A stretch of 38,673 bases of DNA from contig CAJQLD010000069.1 of assembly GCA_905479095.1 (NCBI GenBank), positions 1 to 38,673 on the forward strand, in the 5' to 3' direction. A model generated the notes under the pieces. It was not told where the DNA came from. It worked only from the letters and a program-made list of their open reading frames with translations, and ran no database searches. Numbering within the stretch: the stretch's first letter is position 1; each line of letters starts with the position of its first letter. Origin of the DNA: an uncultured Flavobacteriaceae bacterium. GTDB lineage: Bacteria; Bacteroidota; Bacteroidia; Flavobacteriales; Flavobacteriaceae. A program made the position numbers and the translations under genes. Shown here in pieces: positions 1 to 7,671 of the stretch.

Positions 1-127
1 ATATTACCTATGAATCTGCAGAATTAAACTGGACCTCTAACGGTACGGAAACGGTCTGGGAAATAGAATATGGAGATGTTGGTTTTACACAAGGTAATGG
101 GACCACGGTTTCTGTCTCAACAAATCC
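1..127 (+). repeat. Perfect direct repeat, copy A (127 bp, left edge cut)
   Basis: Every base from 1 to 127 matches 811-937; the first difference is at 128 (t versus a). The copies lie 810 bp apart, exactly 270 codons, so the repeat is in frame. It encodes the core of an FN3-like repeat. The copy may extend left beyond the window. Confidence 0.97.
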
Positions 128-2450
128 TTTTACATTAAATGGATTGTCACCTGTGACTAATTACGATATCTATGTTCGAGCCATTTGTGGTACAATTCCA
201 GGCACAGATGATAGTTTTAGGGTTGGTCCTATTGCTATAGAAACACCTTGTGACGAATTCATAGCTCCTTATTTTTATGATGTTGAACAACAAACGAATG
301 GAATTATTGAAGACTGTTGGACAAGCAATCCAACTTTCCAAACTGGAAATTATTTTTGGACTCCATTTTATGGCTATCAATACGATACCGAAACAGGGCC
401 GTATCAAGCCAAAAGTGGAAATCTGTTTTTCGCATCTTATCCCTACAACGGAGCTTCTTCAGGGGATGTCACAGAATTATACACGCCTATCATTAATATT
501 GCGTCTCTGAATGTTCCTGTTCTAGATTTTTACTCCTTTATGCATGGAGAGAATGTAGGAAGTCTACACGTAGATGTTTTAAATAACGGTGTTTGGACAG
601 ACGATATTTTAGTCATCAATGGCGAACAACAATCCGAAGCACGAGATTTATGGCAAGAACAAATCGTTGATTTAAGTGGTTTTGAAGAAAGAGTGCAAAT
701 ACGATTTAGAGCGATTTCGGGTGGTTACGGCATTAATGAAATAGATCTTGATGACATTAGTGTTGTTGAAATGCCTTCATGCCCTAATCCATCAAACTTT
801 GAAATTAGCAATATTACCTATGAATCTGCAGAATTAAACTGGACCTCTAACGGTACGGAAACGGTCTGGGAAATAGAATATGGAGATGTTGGTTTTACAC
901 AAGGTAATGGGACCACGGTTTCTGTCTCAACAAATCCATTTGTGTTGTCAAACTTAAATTCTCAAACAAATTATGATGTATATCTAAGAGCTACTTGTGG
1001 TGCAAGTCCAGGAACGGATGATAGCCAATGGATTGGACCTGTCTCAATCAAAACTCTTGCAGATTATTGTAATGGAGATCATTTTTATGACTCGGGTGGC
1101 GAAAATCAAAACTATCAAAATGGCGAAAATGAAATTACAGTAATTTCTCCAATTTCTAGCGATTATGTAATTGTTGAATTTTTAGATCTTAATTTAGAAA
1201 GTTGTTGTGATCAACTATCTATTTACGATGGGCCAGACATGAATGCTCCTTTTCTTGGTCGCCTTACAGGAAATTCGTTGCCAGAAACATTTACCTCCAC
1301 ACATTCAACAGGGACACTAACCTTTCACTTCACATCTGATAGTTCTGTTACAGGACGAGGATGGGATGCAAAAGTAAGCTGTATTTCAGAAAGTTGTCCA
1401 GCACCTTCCAATACAACTATTTCTAATATCGGAACAGATCAAGTAACCCTCAATTGGGAAGCTGGAAATACAGAAGATAAATGGGAAATAGAATATGGAT
1501 TATCTAATTTCACACAAGGAAGTGGGACCAAAATAATAGCAACAAATACGACTCATTCTTTAACCAATTTAATCCCTGGTAAATCTTATCAGTATTATTT
1601 AAGAGCAATTTGTGGCAGCACTTCGGGCGAAGATGACAGCCATTGGACTGGTCCTTACACTTTCACAACCAACTGCGGAAACATAGTAGCTCCATTTTAT
1701 GAGAATTTTAATCTGTATTCAAGACCAAATTGCTGGGATGAGCAGGGATTTGAGCCCTGGAACTTTAATATAAATGCAGAACACGAAGCCTCAACAGCTG
1801 GGGACAATTCTCCAGAGCAAAACACAAATTATGCTTGGGTCGATGGTTCATTACCAAATGGAGAGTTTCATTTAAGTAAATTAATAACTCCATGGATTGA
1901 TATTTCAAATTTAACGAATCCTGCTATAAGTTTTTCTCTTTTTAGTGTTAACACCATAAGCAATACTTACAATACATTTAAAGTGATTATCTATGATGAT
2001 AATGATAGACATGAATTATTAATGGTTAAAGAATCAACAGAAGGATGGAAGAACTATATTTTAGATTTAAGTAATTTAGAAATCACAAATACTATTTTAA
2101 TTGAATTTATTGTTGTAGAAGACAGTCCTTGGTTATCAGAATTTAATGATATATTGATTGATGAAATAAAAGTAGATGAAATAGACAGACTTGATGTGAT
2201 TACTAATACTATTTCTAGTTTTAAATATTATCCAAATCCAGTAAAAAACTCTTTATCAATCCAATCCAGTGAGTCAATTAATTTGGTAACAATTAAAAAT
2301 ATTTTAGGTCAAGAGGTCTATCGTCATAAACCAGAATCACTTCCAGAAATTGAGATAGATATATCAAAACTTAGTGACGGCACTTATATCGTAAAGGCCG
2401 TATCTGATAACAAACTCCATAATTTTAAAATTATAAAAGAATCTGAATAA
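1..2450 (+). CDS. T9SS-secreted multidomain FN3/CUB/MAM-like protein, 5' end outside window
   Basis: The frame is open from the window's first full codon (position 3), so this is the last 815 residues of a larger protein. Seen in order: the end of a fibronectin-III-like repeat (to about 245), a MAM / choice-of-anchor-J-like beta-sandwich region (about 247-775), a second FN3 repeat (about 780-1055), a CUB-like domain with paired cysteines and an IYDGPD motif (about 1065-1385), a third FN3 repeat (about 1395-1675), a second MAM-like region, and a C-terminal type A T9SS sorting domain (about 2215-2447: YPNPVKNSL, then NILGQEVY, then LSDGTYIVK). In this family the signal peptide and any catalytic domain lie N-terminal, so the activity cannot be read here. 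Likely exported across the outer membrane and anchored or released; an adhesin or a protease are both possible. The first and second FN3 repeats share a perfectly identical stretch of DNA. Confidence 0.93.
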   Translation, partial: ITYESAELNWTSNGTETVWEIEYGDVGFTQGNGTTVSVSTNPFTLNGLSPVTNYDIYVRAICGTIPGTDDSFRVGPIAIETPCDEFIAPYFYDVEQQTNGIIEDCWTSNPTFQTGNYFWTPFYGYQYDTETGPYQAKSGNLFFASYPYNGASSGDVTELYTPIINIASLNVPVLDFYSFMHGENVGSLHVDVLNNGVWTDDILVINGEQQSEARDLWQEQIVDLSGFEERVQIRFRAISGGYGINEIDLDDISVVEMPSCPNPSNFEISNITYESAELNWTSNGTETVWEIEYGDVGFTQGNGTTVSVSTNPFVLSNLNSQTNYDVYLRATCGASPGTDDSQWIGPVSIKTLADYCNGDHFYDSGGENQNYQNGENEITVISPISSDYVIVEFLDLNLESCCDQLSIYDGPDMNAPFLGRLTGNSLPETFTSTHSTGTLTFHFTSDSSVTGRGWDAKVSCISESCPAPSNTTISNIGTDQVTLNWEAGNTEDKWEIEYGLSNFTQGSGTKIIATNTTHSLTNLIPGKSYQYYLRAICGSTSGEDDSHWTGPYTFTTNCGNIVAPFYENFNLYSRPNCWDEQGFEPWNFNINAEHEASTAGDNSPEQNTNYAWVDGSLPNGEFHLSKLITPWIDISNLTNPAISFSLFSVNTISNTYNTFKVIIYDDNDRHELLMVKESTEGWKNYILDLSNLEITNTILIEFIVVEDSPWLSEFNDILIDEIKVDEIDRLDVITNTISSFKYYPNPVKNSLSIQSSESINLVTIKNILGQEVYRHKPESLPEIEIDISKLSDGTYIVKAVSDNKLHNFKIIKESE
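811..937 (+). repeat. Perfect direct repeat, copy B (127 bp)
   Basis: Identical to 1-127. The third FN3 repeat, near 1430-1540, is clearly diverged at DNA level. The identity of the first two copies therefore points to recent duplication or gene conversion rather than protein-level constraint. Confidence 0.97.
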
Positions 2451-2492
2451 CTTTAAAATCTAGATAAACAAATGGAGTGAGTTACCCTGAGA

Positions 2493-3179
2493 TCATTTCT
2501 TACAATAGAGCCACCAGTTCATGTCTCGGGTGTACTTATAACCTAATTTTTCATAGAGAGGAATTGCTGTATTTCCCTTATTGGTATGTAGAATAGGAAG
2601 TTTATTCTCTTTTAAAATCTCTTTTGTCGTATGTGCAATGAGTTGTTTTGCATAGCCTTTACGAGTATGATCTGGATGTGTCACCACAGAACTCACTTCA
2701 ATGAAATCATTGGCTTGCATTCGTTGTCCAGCAATTGCAATTAGTTGCTCGTTTTTAAAGATGCCAAAAAACCGCCCCATTTCAAAGCCTCTTTTCCGAT
2801 AGAAGCCCGGCATTACCAACCAAATTAAATCATAAATTTCATCTATATGTTTCTCAGTAAGCAGTACAATTTTTTCGGTCATTTCAACTGGAGTCAGATG
2901 TTCTAAAACCATTTGACACCCATCTATTTTTTTTTCTAAAACAGTCGTGCTAGGATCAATGACCGGGGTTTGGTTTTCAGTTACTAAGAAAAATTTCTCT
3001 ACTGTTTTTGAATATTCATTTGAAGCTGTACTGATTTTAGAGGCATCGTAAAAAGAACCGAAAACACAAATGTCTGGATGGTAAAACAGAACGCCATCAA
3101 ATTCAATCATAAACTTATGATGCGTCTCCTTTAAGGAATACCAAACAGGGTTTTTTAGTTTTTTTTCTAAAGAAGTCAT
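2493..3179 (-). CDS. GNAT family N-acetyltransferase
   Basis: A 228-aa protein whose C-terminal half has the GNAT fold. A beta strand (IEVSSVVTHPDH) leads into the acetyl-CoA pyrophosphate loop R-K-G-Y-A near residues 173-177, then the typical N-x-x-A-x-x-L-Y-E-K-LGY element near the end. The arrangement resembles the FR47-like subgroup. The substrate is unknown. I chose the ATG at 3179 (MTSLEKK); an in-frame ATG 33 bases upstream would add eleven hydrophobic residues encoded through a small hairpin. The gene converges on the T9SS gene with 42 bp between stops and no clear terminator. It looks monocistronic. Confidence 0.88.
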   Translation of the reverse strand: MTSLEKKLKNPVWYSLKETHHKFMIEFDGVLFYHPDICVFGSFYDASKISTASNEYSKTVEKFFLVTENQTPVIDPSTTVLEKKIDGCQMVLEHLTPVEMTEKIVLLTEKHIDEIYDLIWLVMPGFYRKRGFEMGRFFGIFKNEQLIAIAGQRMQANDFIEVSSVVTHPDHTRKGYAKQLIAHTTKEILKENKLPILHTNKGNTAIPLYEKLGYKYTRDMNWWLYCKK

Positions 3180-3195
3180 TTTTAAGTATAAAAAA

Positions 3196-3214
3196 ACTTG
3201 CAAAAAATGCAAGT
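3196..3214 (-). other. Small hairpin just upstream of the GNAT gene
   Basis: ACTTGCA (3196-3202) and TGCAAGT (3208-3214) form a 7-bp stem with a 5-base loop. Read on the minus strand it is followed by six Ts, so it looks like a weak terminator or leader hairpin 16 bases before the chosen start. The stem is short and AT-rich, and no upstream minus-strand gene needs a terminator here. Its role is uncertain. Confidence 0.35.
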
Positions 3215-3362
3215 GTATAAATATATACTTTTTTTTTAAAACCTAACGCTTACATAGTCGCTTGAATCTTTATAAAAATGGAATGCCAAAATTTCAAGGT
3301 AAATTTACCGTATGTTTACAACACTTAAATCCCCCTACAACCCATTGAAATAGTTGGAAACT

Positions 3363-3530
3363 ATGAAAAATAAAAAAAAGACCGCATTAGGAGCCGCTTA
3401 TGGAGTGACTTTTGGAATTATCGTTGGCGCACTAACAGATAACATTGGACTCTGGCTTAGTTTGGGCATTGCAATTGGTTGTGGAGTTGGAAGCTTATTA
3501 AATCAAAAAAAACCTGATAACAATTCCTAA
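3363..3530 (+). CDS. Small glycine-rich membrane protein (55 aa)
   Basis: An ATG at 3363 opens 55 codons ending at TAA 3528-3530. The product has a basic start (MKNKKK), then two hydrophobic glycine/alanine-rich segments (about residues 8-24 and 29-46) separated by the polar TDN, and a polar tail (NQKKPDNNS). Small-residue spacing (GxxxG-like) suggests a two-helix glycine-zipper hairpin in the inner membrane. Similar short proteins are common in flavobacteria and carry no assigned function. It is an independent unit between the GNAT gene and the phosphatidyltransferase. The amino-acid pattern, with charged ends and membrane centre, supports a real gene despite its size. Confidence 0.72.
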   Translation: MKNKKKTALGAAYGVTFGIIVGALTDNIGLWLSLGIAIGCGVGSLLNQKKPDNNS

Positions 3531-3674
3531 GGACTCCAGCAAACCGAGATATGACTCCATGGTGATCTATCCATTTTAGTGCTGACTCTTGTAGAATATA
3601 ATCACAATTAAAGTCCAAAAAATGATTGTACCTTTGCAAGCTTATATAATTAACCAATTTACAACTGGCTTGGC
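3531..3674. other. Intergenic region with promoter
   Basis: A 144-bp gap between the 55-aa protein and the phosphatidyltransferase gene. Apart from the TAnnTTTG element at 3629-3636 I see no gene, repeat or strong hairpin. Confidence 0.5.
3629..3636 (+). promoter_or_regulatory. Bacteroidota -7 promoter element (TACCTTTG)
   Basis: Matches TAnnTTTG exactly and lies 38 bases before the ATG of the phosphatidyltransferase, so the leader would be about 30 nt. No clean -33 TTTG is present at the usual spacing. Confidence 0.5.
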
Positions 3675-4448
3675 ATGGCAAAACTTCCAAAACAATACCA
3701 ATTTTTAGACCTATCGGACTATGGCCGTAGAGGAGGCCATTGGATTGCAAGCCAACTCAAACACACCCGTTTTACCCCAATTCATGTCACAACGCTATTT
3801 ATTGTTGCGGGACTCATTGCTATTGGATGTATGCTCAATGGCTATTATAAAACAGCCGCCTTTTTTATCATTTTAAAATCTATTTTAGATGCCGCTGATG
3901 GTGAGTTATCGCGTCTAAAAAACACACCCTCTTATACTGGGAGGTATTATGATTCTATTGCCGATTTCTTGCTTAACTTTTGTTTTTTATTGGCTTTTTG
4001 GCACATTAGTGAAGGCTCTATTGTATTAATGTTAATCGCATTTTTTGGGATTCAACTTCAAGGGACAGTTTATAACTATTATTATGTCATTTTAAGAAAT
4101 GCGGTCGAAGGCGATTCTACCAGTCGAATTTTTGAAGATGCAGCTCCAAAAGCACTCAAAGGCGAGAGCCAACGAACGGTAAATATATTTTATAAAATCT
4201 ACGATATTTTATACATTACTTTTGATAAGATCATGTATTATATGGATAAAAACGCTAGTGACAGCCCACCCTTCCCGAAGTGGTTTATGACCCTCGTTTC
4301 TATGTATGGACTCGGGTTTCAGTTGTTGTTTATGGCTTTTATGTTAGCTTTCAAACTCGAAGCGTATGTCATTCCATTTTTTATTGGCTACTCCGCCTTA
4401 ATTCTGGTATTTGTCGGCATCCGAAAATTAGTCCTTAAACCTTTATAA
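3675..4448 (+). CDS. CDP-alcohol phosphatidyltransferase family membrane enzyme
   Basis: A 257-aa integral membrane protein. It carries the full CDP-alcohol phosphotransferase signature D-x2-DG-x2-(S)R-x8-G-x3-D-x3-D, with D72, D75, G76, R80, G89, D93 and D97. The usual alanine before the arginine is serine here. These aspartates bind the divalent metal and the CDP-activated donor; the family swaps CMP for an alcohol to make phospholipids. Hydrophobic helices flank the motif, with more at about 100-135 and 200-250. The acceptor (glycerol phosphate, inositol, serine or another) cannot be told from sequence. The gene is preceded by a TAnnTTTG promoter and ends head-to-head with hemL: the two stop codons sit side by side in TTATAA. 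Confidence 0.9.
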   Translation: MAKLPKQYQFLDLSDYGRRGGHWIASQLKHTRFTPIHVTTLFIVAGLIAIGCMLNGYYKTAAFFIILKSILDAADGELSRLKNTPSYTGRYYDSIADFLLNFCFLLAFWHISEGSIVLMLIAFFGIQLQGTVYNYYYVILRNAVEGDSTSRIFEDAAPKALKGESQRTVNIFYKIYDILYITFDKIMYYMDKNASDSPPFPKWFMTLVSMYGLGFQLLFMAFMLAFKLEAYVIPFFIGYSALILVFVGIRKLVLKPL

Positions 4449-5729
4449 GCTTGGCGCAATTTTAGCGACTGCTGCAATCGTTTCATCCAAATCTTCATAC
4501 GTTAAAGCATCTGTAATAAACCAAGTTTCAAAAGCGCTGGGAGCAATATAGATACCCGCATTCAGAAGTCCGTGAAAAAAAGTTTTAAAACGCTCATTAT
4601 TTCCTTCTGCTGCGGTTTCAAAATCGACCACTGGGGACTCTGAGAAATGCACTGAAATCATAGATCCAACTCTGTTAATCGTATGCAAGACTTGATGCGC
4701 CTTTAAAGTTTTTGAAATTCCTTCGTGTAAATAGGCTGTTTTTTGAGCCAATCGCTCAAAAACCTCAGCATCCGATTCTAAGGCTTGAAGCATGGCATAG
4801 CCTGCCGCCATCGCTAAAGGATTCCCACTCAAGGTTCCTGCCTGATATACGGGTCCTAAAGGCGCTAAATGTGCCATAATTTCGTGACGTGCTGCAAAAG
4901 CCCCCACAGGCAAACCACCACCAATCACTTTTCCAAAACATACAATATCTGCATTCACCCCGTAGAGTTCTTGAACACCGCCTCGTGCCAATCGAAAACC
5001 AGTCATGACCTCATCAAAAATTAAAATTGCCTGATGGGCGTCACACAACGCTCTTAAACCTTCCAAAAATCCTGATTGTGGTGGAATACAGCCCATATTT
5101 CCCGCAACAGGTTCTACAATAATAGAGGCGATTTGAGACGGGTTTGCTTCAAAAATTTCAGCCACTGCAACTAAGTCGTTATAAGGCGCTAAAAGAGTGT
5201 CTTTAGCGGTCCCTTCCGTCACTCCAGGACTATTAGGACTCCCAAACGTGACTGCACCACTCCCCGCTTGAATCAAAAAAGAATCCGAATGCCCATGATA
5301 GCATCCTGCAAATTTGATGATTTTTTCTTTGCCTGTAAATCCACGTGCCAATCGCACGGCACTCATACAGGCCTCAGTTCCAGAGTTTACAAATCGAATT
5401 TGATCGATATTTGGAACCATCGAAACGGCCAATTCTGCAATTTTAGTTTCAATTTCTGTCGGCATACCAAACGAGGTTCCGAGTTGCGCTTTTTCGATAA
5501 CGGCTTCAATAACTGGTGGATACGCATGACCTAAAATCATGGGGCCCCAAGAGTTAATGTAATCAATAAGACGATTGCCATCGGCATCATATAAATAAGC
5601 GCCCTTTGCTTTAGTTACAAAAACGGGGGTGCCTCCGACGGCTTTAAAAGCACGAACCGGTGAATTCACACCTCCAGGAATGACAGCCGAAGCGGCTTTA
5701 AATAATTGACTACTGCGTTGGTATCTCAT
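4443..5729 (-). CDS. hemL: Glutamate-1-semialdehyde 2,1-aminomutase
   Basis: A 428-aa PLP enzyme of the class III aminotransferase fold. It converts glutamate-1-semialdehyde to 5-aminolevulinate in the C5 route to haem, in the cytoplasm. Visible features are the N-terminal [11 protein letters not shown] motif, NSGTEA (115-120) for phosphate binding, YHGHSDS, the FDEVMTGFR strand with the PLP aspartate near 239, and the Schiff-base lysine K267 in [13 protein letters not shown]. Length and motifs are normal for HemL. It is last in a three-gene minus-strand operon, starting 4 bp after the glucosaminidase stop. Its 3' end overlaps the convergent phosphatidyltransferase by 6 bp. Confidence 0.97.
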   Translation of the reverse strand: MRYQRSSQLFKAASAVIPGGVNSPVRAFKAVGGTPVFVTKAKGAYLYDADGNRLIDYINSWGPMILGHAYPPVIEAVIEKAQLGTSFGMPTEIETKIAELAVSMVPNIDQIRFVNSGTEACMSAVRLARGFTGKEKIIKFAGCYHGHSDSFLIQAGSGAVTFGSPNSPGVTEGTAKDTLLAPYNDLVAVAEIFEANPSQIASIIVEPVAGNMGCIPPQSGFLEGLRALCDAHQAILIFDEVMTGFRLARGGVQELYGVNADIVCFGKVIGGGLPVGAFAARHEIMAHLAPLGPVYQAGTLSGNPLAMAAGYAMLQALESDAEVFERLAQKTAYLHEGISKTLKAHQVLHTINRVGSMISVHFSESPVVDFETAAEGNNERFKTFFHGLLNAGIYIAPSAFETWFITDALTYEDLDETIAAVAKIAPSL

Positions 5730-5733
5730 GAAA

Positions 5734-6486
5734 TTAGTTTGAAGAAATTTTAAGTTGTTGCCCGATGCTTAACTCTGTAGATCTTAGATTATTTTGTTGT
5801 TTAATTGAATCCACAGTGGTATTGTATAATTTTGAAAGAGAATACAGCGTATCTCCTTTTCGAACGGTGTGACGTTTTGTATTGGTTGACGATCGTTTGT
5901 TGGTGCGTCTATTTTTAGTTTTAGTATCAAATTTATAAAGCTCATAGCGCTCTATCAAACTAATCAGTTTTTGAGGGTATTTTGGATCAGTTGCATAGCC
6001 AGCTTTACGAAGGCCTTTGGCCCATCCTTTATAATCATCTTTTTTTAATTTAAACAAGCCCGCATAGCGTTTACGATTGGCTAAAAATTCCGAATGATCT
6101 CTAAAAGATTGGCTCGGGTCTTTATATTTTCTAAAACATTCTTGATCTTTATCGTCATCGTGATAAACGCGTGGGCCAGTCCATTCATGACACTTGATTC
6201 CAAAATGATTATTGGCATCACGCGCCAAACGGCCTTTTCCAGAGCCCGATTCTAAGATCCCTTGTGCCAAAGTAATACTCGCAGGAATATCATACAATCG
6301 CATTTCATTGACAGCTGATTCTTTAAAATATGAAATATAGTCGAATGTCGAATTGATAACTGGAGTCTTTTTTGAAGGTTTCGTCACCACTACTTTTGGA
6401 GTTGATTTGCGCTGCTTAGTCTTTCGTCTCGACCCACAACTCGTGACTAATAGTCCCAAGAAAATAAAAATAATAATACGTTTCAT
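5734..6486 (-). CDS. LysM-containing N-acetylglucosaminidase lipoprotein
   Basis: A 250-aa lipoprotein: hydrophobic N-terminus with lipobox LVTSC (Cys17). A basic linker precedes a glucosaminidase (GH73/FlgJ-like) domain at about residues 50-180, with the probable catalytic glutamate in [11 protein letters not shown] (E79) and the [11 protein letters not shown] motif. A C-terminal LysM domain (about 206-247, [16 protein letters not shown]) binds peptidoglycan. The expected role is cleavage of N-acetylglucosaminyl bonds in peptidoglycan during growth or separation, acting from an envelope membrane. It lies 2 bp after the PLP-enzyme gene and 4 bp before hemL, so the three are almost surely cotranscribed although they share no pathway. 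Confidence 0.93.
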   Translation of the reverse strand: MKRIIIFIFLGLLVTSCGSRRKTKQRKSTPKVVVTKPSKKTPVINSTFDYISYFKESAVNEMRLYDIPASITLAQGILESGSGKGRLARDANNHFGIKCHEWTGPRVYHDDDKDQECFRKYKDPSQSFRDHSEFLANRKRYAGLFKLKKDDYKGWAKGLRKAGYATDPKYPQKLISLIERYELYKFDTKTKNRRTNKRSSTNTKRHTVRKGDTLYSLSKLYNTTVDSIKQQNNLRSTELSIGQQLKISSN

Positions 6487-6488
6487 AT

Positions 6489-7379
6489 CTAAACTATGGT
6501 TTGTAATTGTTTTTGTTTCAATCTTAAATTCATTCCCTCAATCCCTTGCAATCCTCCCGTGTGAATGGCCAATACTTTGGCTTCTTTTGGGATTTGCCCC
6601 GTTTGAATCGCATCAAAAATACCATACATCATTTTTGCGGTATACACGGGGTCTAATGGGATGTTATAAGTTGCTTTAAAATGGTTCATAAATGTGATTA
6701 ATTTCGAATCCACTTTGGCATACCCACCAAAATGATACGCTTCCCACAACTCCCAATTGGACTGTGTTGCAAATTTACAAATATCTTCGTTTAAAAAACC
6801 GCCTTTCAGGGCTGGAAATCCAATAATTTTTTGGGATGGTAAACTTGAATTTATAAGCCCCGTTAGGGTTCCACCAGTCCCAACTGAGCAACAGATCACA
6901 TCAAACTGTTGGTCTGTTTCAGTAAGGATTTCTTGACAGCCTTTAATGGCGAGAGCATTGGTACCGCCTTCTGGGATGATATAAAAATCTTTAAAGATTT
7001 CCAAAAGGGTCTTTAAATATTCTGGGGTGGTTTTATCTTTATAGGTAGATCGCGATACAAATTCTAAATGCATTCCACAGGATTTCGCATAGCGAAGTGT
7101 TGGGTTTTGATCGATTTTAGAGGCTAATTCCTCTCCTCTAATAACTCCAACGGTTGGGATGTTTAAGGCCTGTCCTGCGGCGGCGGTCGCTGCAATATGA
7201 TTTGAAAAGGCACCTCCAAACGTGAGAATTCCTTTATAATTTTCAGATTGTGCTTTCTGTAAATTGTATTTTAATTTTCTGAATTTATTACCAGACACCC
7301 TTGGATGTATCAAATACTCCGGCTTCAAATAAACCTGAGCATTTAAACGAATATTTTCTAACGTATTAATCGTGAGCAT
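6489..7379 (-). CDS. PLP-dependent ACC deaminase / D-cysteine desulfhydrase family protein
   Basis: A 296-aa fold-type II PLP enzyme. The lysine expected to hold PLP is K32 in SGNKFRKLKYN. The NHIAATAAAG helix, the GGTNALA segment and the glycine-rich phosphate loop SVGTGGTLTGLI are all present. The family includes 1-aminocyclopropane-1-carboxylate deaminase and D-cysteine desulfhydrase, which differ by few active-site residues. From sequence alone D-cysteine or another D-amino acid is as likely as ACC. It is the first gene of the operon with the glucosaminidase and hemL, and is divergent from the DUF5522/hutU unit across 121 bp. I see no clear promoter element on its strand. Confidence 0.88.
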   Translation of the reverse strand: MLTINTLENIRLNAQVYLKPEYLIHPRVSGNKFRKLKYNLQKAQSENYKGILTFGGAFSNHIAATAAAGQALNIPTVGVIRGEELASKIDQNPTLRYAKSCGMHLEFVSRSTYKDKTTPEYLKTLLEIFKDFYIIPEGGTNALAIKGCQEILTETDQQFDVICCSVGTGGTLTGLINSSLPSQKIIGFPALKGGFLNEDICKFATQSNWELWEAYHFGGYAKVDSKLITFMNHFKATYNIPLDPVYTAKMMYGIFDAIQTGQIPKEAKVLAIHTGGLQGIEGMNLRLKQKQLQTIV

Positions 7380-7465
7380 TGGCGTAAAAACTAAAATGTA
7401 AAAATACTAAATACTTAATTGATTATAGAGTCGATAATTGCGATAAAGCTCAAACTAAAGATTAA

Positions 7466-7494
7466 TTTGTATATGGAAAATTACATTATCTTTG
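7466..7494 (+). promoter_or_regulatory. Full Bacteroidota promoter (TTTG-N17-TATCTTTG)
   Basis: A -33 TTTG at 7466-7469 and a -7 TATCTTTG at 7487-7494 are separated by 17 bases. The -7 element ends only 6 bases before the DUF5522 ATG at 7501, so transcription should start within a few bases of the start codon, giving a nearly leaderless mRNA. Confidence 0.72.
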
Positions 7495-7500
7495 TTAAGC

Positions 7501-7671
7501 ATGAAAAAATACGTTCCAATAGAGGAAGGCGATTACTACATAACAGGAGATGGATACCGTTGTTTCACCGAACAATACCACCTCAAACGTGGCTATTGTT
7601 GTGAAAGTGGATGTAAGCATTGTCCGTATGGTTACAATGCCCGGACTCATACTCAAAACTCAATAAAGTGA
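7501..7671 (+). CDS. DUF5522 family small cysteine-rich protein (56 aa)
   Basis: The ATG at 7501 opens 56 codons ending at TGA 7669-7671. The core is GYRCFTEQYHLKRGYCCESG followed by CKHCPYG. The cysteines at 21, 33, 34, 38 and 41 form a compact cluster (CC-x3-C-x2-C) that could bind a metal such as zinc or an iron-sulfur centre. This matches the DUF5522 family of short bacterial proteins of unknown function. Its stop overlaps the GTG start of urocanate hydratase (GTGA), so the two are translationally coupled. A strong promoter lies immediately upstream. The metal-binding idea is inference; the family assignment rests on the cysteine pattern. Confidence 0.85.
   Translation: MKKYVPIEEGDYYITGDGYRCFTEQYHLKRGYCCESGCKHCPYGYNARTHTQNSIK

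Noticed and set aside
7419-7604. Open frame of 61 codons upstream of hutU
   Set aside because: It is out of frame with the cysteine-cluster DUF5522 protein at 7501-7671, which has family-like sequence and its own promoter.
7620-7667. TTG start adding 16 residues to urocanate hydratase
   Set aside because: The extra residues are DUF5522 codons read in another frame and do not resemble urocanase N-termini; GTG 7668 gives a coupled start.
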